Positions 6,340 to 7,513 of a DNA stretch of 7,513 bases are shown in pieces (position 1 is the stretch's first letter; every line of letters starts with the position of its first letter). The translations under genes and the position numbers were made by a program. A model generated the notes under the pieces. It was not told the origin of the DNA and ran no database searches. It saw nothing but the letters and a program-made list of their open reading frames with translations. The DNA is from 62-47 sp049647485. Its GTDB lineage: Bacteria > Pseudomonadota > Alphaproteobacteria > Rhizobiales > Xanthobacteraceae. The DNA lies in NCBI GenBank assembly GCA_049647485.1, contig JBARXT010000193.1, positions 1 through 7,513 of the forward strand. Reading direction: 5' to 3'.

Positions 6340-7513
6340 GGGAGACGCCTGTTTCGTTATTGGTAGTTGCCACTTCGGCTTCGTTGAGGTGTTGCGCGAC
6401 GTTGGTGGAGGCCGTGGTATCGTTGTTCTTCGGCTGCCCGGTTACGGCAAACCGCAGCCGCATCCATGCGCCGCGTGCGCCGGGATGCAGGGCTGATGCA
6501 TCGTTGAGTTCGATCCTGCCGCCGTGATCCTCTAGAACGCGACCGACGATCGCGAGCCCGAGGCCCGTTCCTTTGGCGCGTGTCGTTACATAAGGTTCAA
6601 GCAGGCGCGCGCGACTGACCGTGGGAAGTCCAATTCCGTTGTCGACCACATCGATGATTATGTCGTCGTCCTCCCGGAAAGCAGCGACCTCGATTCGGCC
6701 CTTGGTCAGATATTCCGGTGGAACGGCTTCGATGGCCTCTGTCGCATTCTTGACGATGTTGGTCAGCGCTTGCGAGATCAAACGACGATCAAAGCGCGCC
6801 GGCATCGGATCTTCGCGGATATCGACGTCGATATCGATATCGGGATGTCCTACCCGCATCAAGAAGACCACCTGACGCACCGTGTCGGCAACGTCCTCGC
6901 CTTCGATCACCGGCTTCGGCATTCGTGCGAAGCGCGAGAATTCGTCGACCATGCGTCGAATATCATCGACCTGCCGCACGATCGTATCGGTGCACTGCTC
7001 GAAGATCGCCTTGTCGTTGGTGATGACCTTGCCGAATTTTCGCCGGATGCGTTCGGCGGACAACTGAATCGGCGTCAGCGGATTCTTGATTTCGTGTGCG
7101 ATCCTGCGCGCGACGTCAGCCCATGCCGAGGTACGCTGGGCGGCGACCAGTTCGGTGATGTCGTCGAGGGTGATGATGTAGCTGTCACGCGACTGGCTGG
7201 TCTGCTCGGCGCTGACGCGCACCGAAAGATTGCGCTCGGCCCCTTCGCGGCTGATGGTAATCTGTCCCTGCACCAGACGCTGGGTACCCTCCCTCGCCGT
7301 CTTCATCATCTCATCGAGTTCGGGGATCACCTCTGATTGTGCATGGCCGAGCGTTTCGGATTCCGAACTTCCGATCAGTTTTTCGGCGGATCGGTTGAGA
7401 ATGCTGATCTGACCCGAGCCATTTACACCGATGATGCCAGCGCTCGCCGACGACAACACCGTCTCAATGAAACGGCGGCGGCTGTCGATCATCTCGCTGG
7501 CGTTGACAAGTTC
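6332..7513 (-). CDS. ntrY: NtrY, sensor histidine kinase, C-terminal half (5' end outside window)
   Basis: Sensor kinase that phosphorylates NtrX. The frame is open to the right edge (ELVNASE precedes the Met at 7490-7492), so the 393 visible residues are the cytoplasmic half of a protein normally near 750 residues; the membrane segments, periplasmic domain and HAMP lie outside. Numbering from that internal Met: a PAS domain at about 5-115 (ETVLSSASAGIIGVNGSG), dimerisation helix with phospho-acceptor His133 in ARRIAHEIKNPLTP, N box with Asn249 (LTNIVKNATEAIE), D box DNGIGLP (284-290), and G box KGTGLGLAIVGRVLEDHGG (307-325). All kinase boxes are intact. A hydrophilic Asn/Thr/Ala-rich tail of about 34 residues follows the ATPase domain and ends in the TAA shared with the ntrX start. 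The internal Met is not the gene start. Confidence 0.95.
   Translation of the reverse strand, partial: ELVNASEMIDSRRRFIETVLSSASAGIIGVNGSGQISILNRSAEKLIGSSESETLGHAQSEVIPELDEMMKTAREGTQRLVQGQITISREGAERNLSVRVSAEQTSQSRDSYIITLDDITELVAAQRTSAWADVARRIAHEIKNPLTPIQLSAERIRRKFGKVITNDKAIFEQCTDTIVRQVDDIRRMVDEFSRFARMPKPVIEGEDVADTVRQVVFLMRVGHPDIDIDVDIREDPMPARFDRRLISQALTNIVKNATEAIEAVPPEYLTKGRIEVAAFREDDDIIIDVVDNGIGLPTVSRARLLEPYVTTRAKGTGLGLAIVGRVLEDHGGRIELNDASALHPGARGAWMRLRFAVTGQPKNNDTTASTNVAQHLNEAEVATTNNETGVSHG

Overview
The window looks like a chromosomal housekeeping and regulatory region from a GC-rich alphaproteobacterium, most likely the Bradyrhizobium / Rhodopseudomonas / Afipia / Nitrobacter group (Nitrobacteraceae). 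Three things point there: the NtrY-NtrX pair next to hfq and hflX; an Hfq that reads like the rhizobial form (82 residues, ending in an acidic GGED tail); and, between two convergent genes, a double-hairpin repeat of a type common between genes in that family. The genus cannot be fixed from this window alone.

Layout: six genes lie head-to-tail on the minus strand and read right to left: ntrY (5' part outside the window), ntrX, a D-amino-acid transaminase (dat), hfq, hflX and an aldehyde dehydrogenase of the succinate-semialdehyde type (gabD-like). A seventh gene, mazG, is on the plus strand at the left edge, lacks its 5' part, and converges on gabD. ntrY and ntrX overlap by 8 nt. dat follows ntrX after 28 nt. 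hflX starts 11 nt after the hfq stop with a TTG codon. The two wider gaps, 183 nt before hfq and 108 nt before gabD, each carry a plausible sigma-70-like promoter. The likely transcription units are therefore ntrYX-dat, hfq-hflX and gabD. The 142-nt gap between the convergent ends of mazG and gabD holds the palindromic repeat.

How the genes relate: NtrY is a membrane histidine kinase that phosphorylates NtrX, a response regulator linked in alphaproteobacteria to nitrogen metabolism, redox state and the cell envelope. Dat interconverts D-amino acids and 2-oxo acids and can supply D-Glu or D-Ala for peptidoglycan. Hfq is the sRNA chaperone and HflX a ribosome-splitting GTPase. MazG hydrolyses NTPs, and the aldehyde dehydrogenase probably feeds succinate into the TCA cycle from GABA or a related aldehyde.

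I see no CRISPR array, phage, transposase, toxin-antitoxin pair, tRNA or clearly new system. The observations most worth a second look are small: consecutive ARN triplets in the hfq leader that could be an autoregulatory Hfq site; the double hairpin with preserved pairing and complementary loops; an NtrX without a GAFTGA loop; and dat placed directly behind ntrX.
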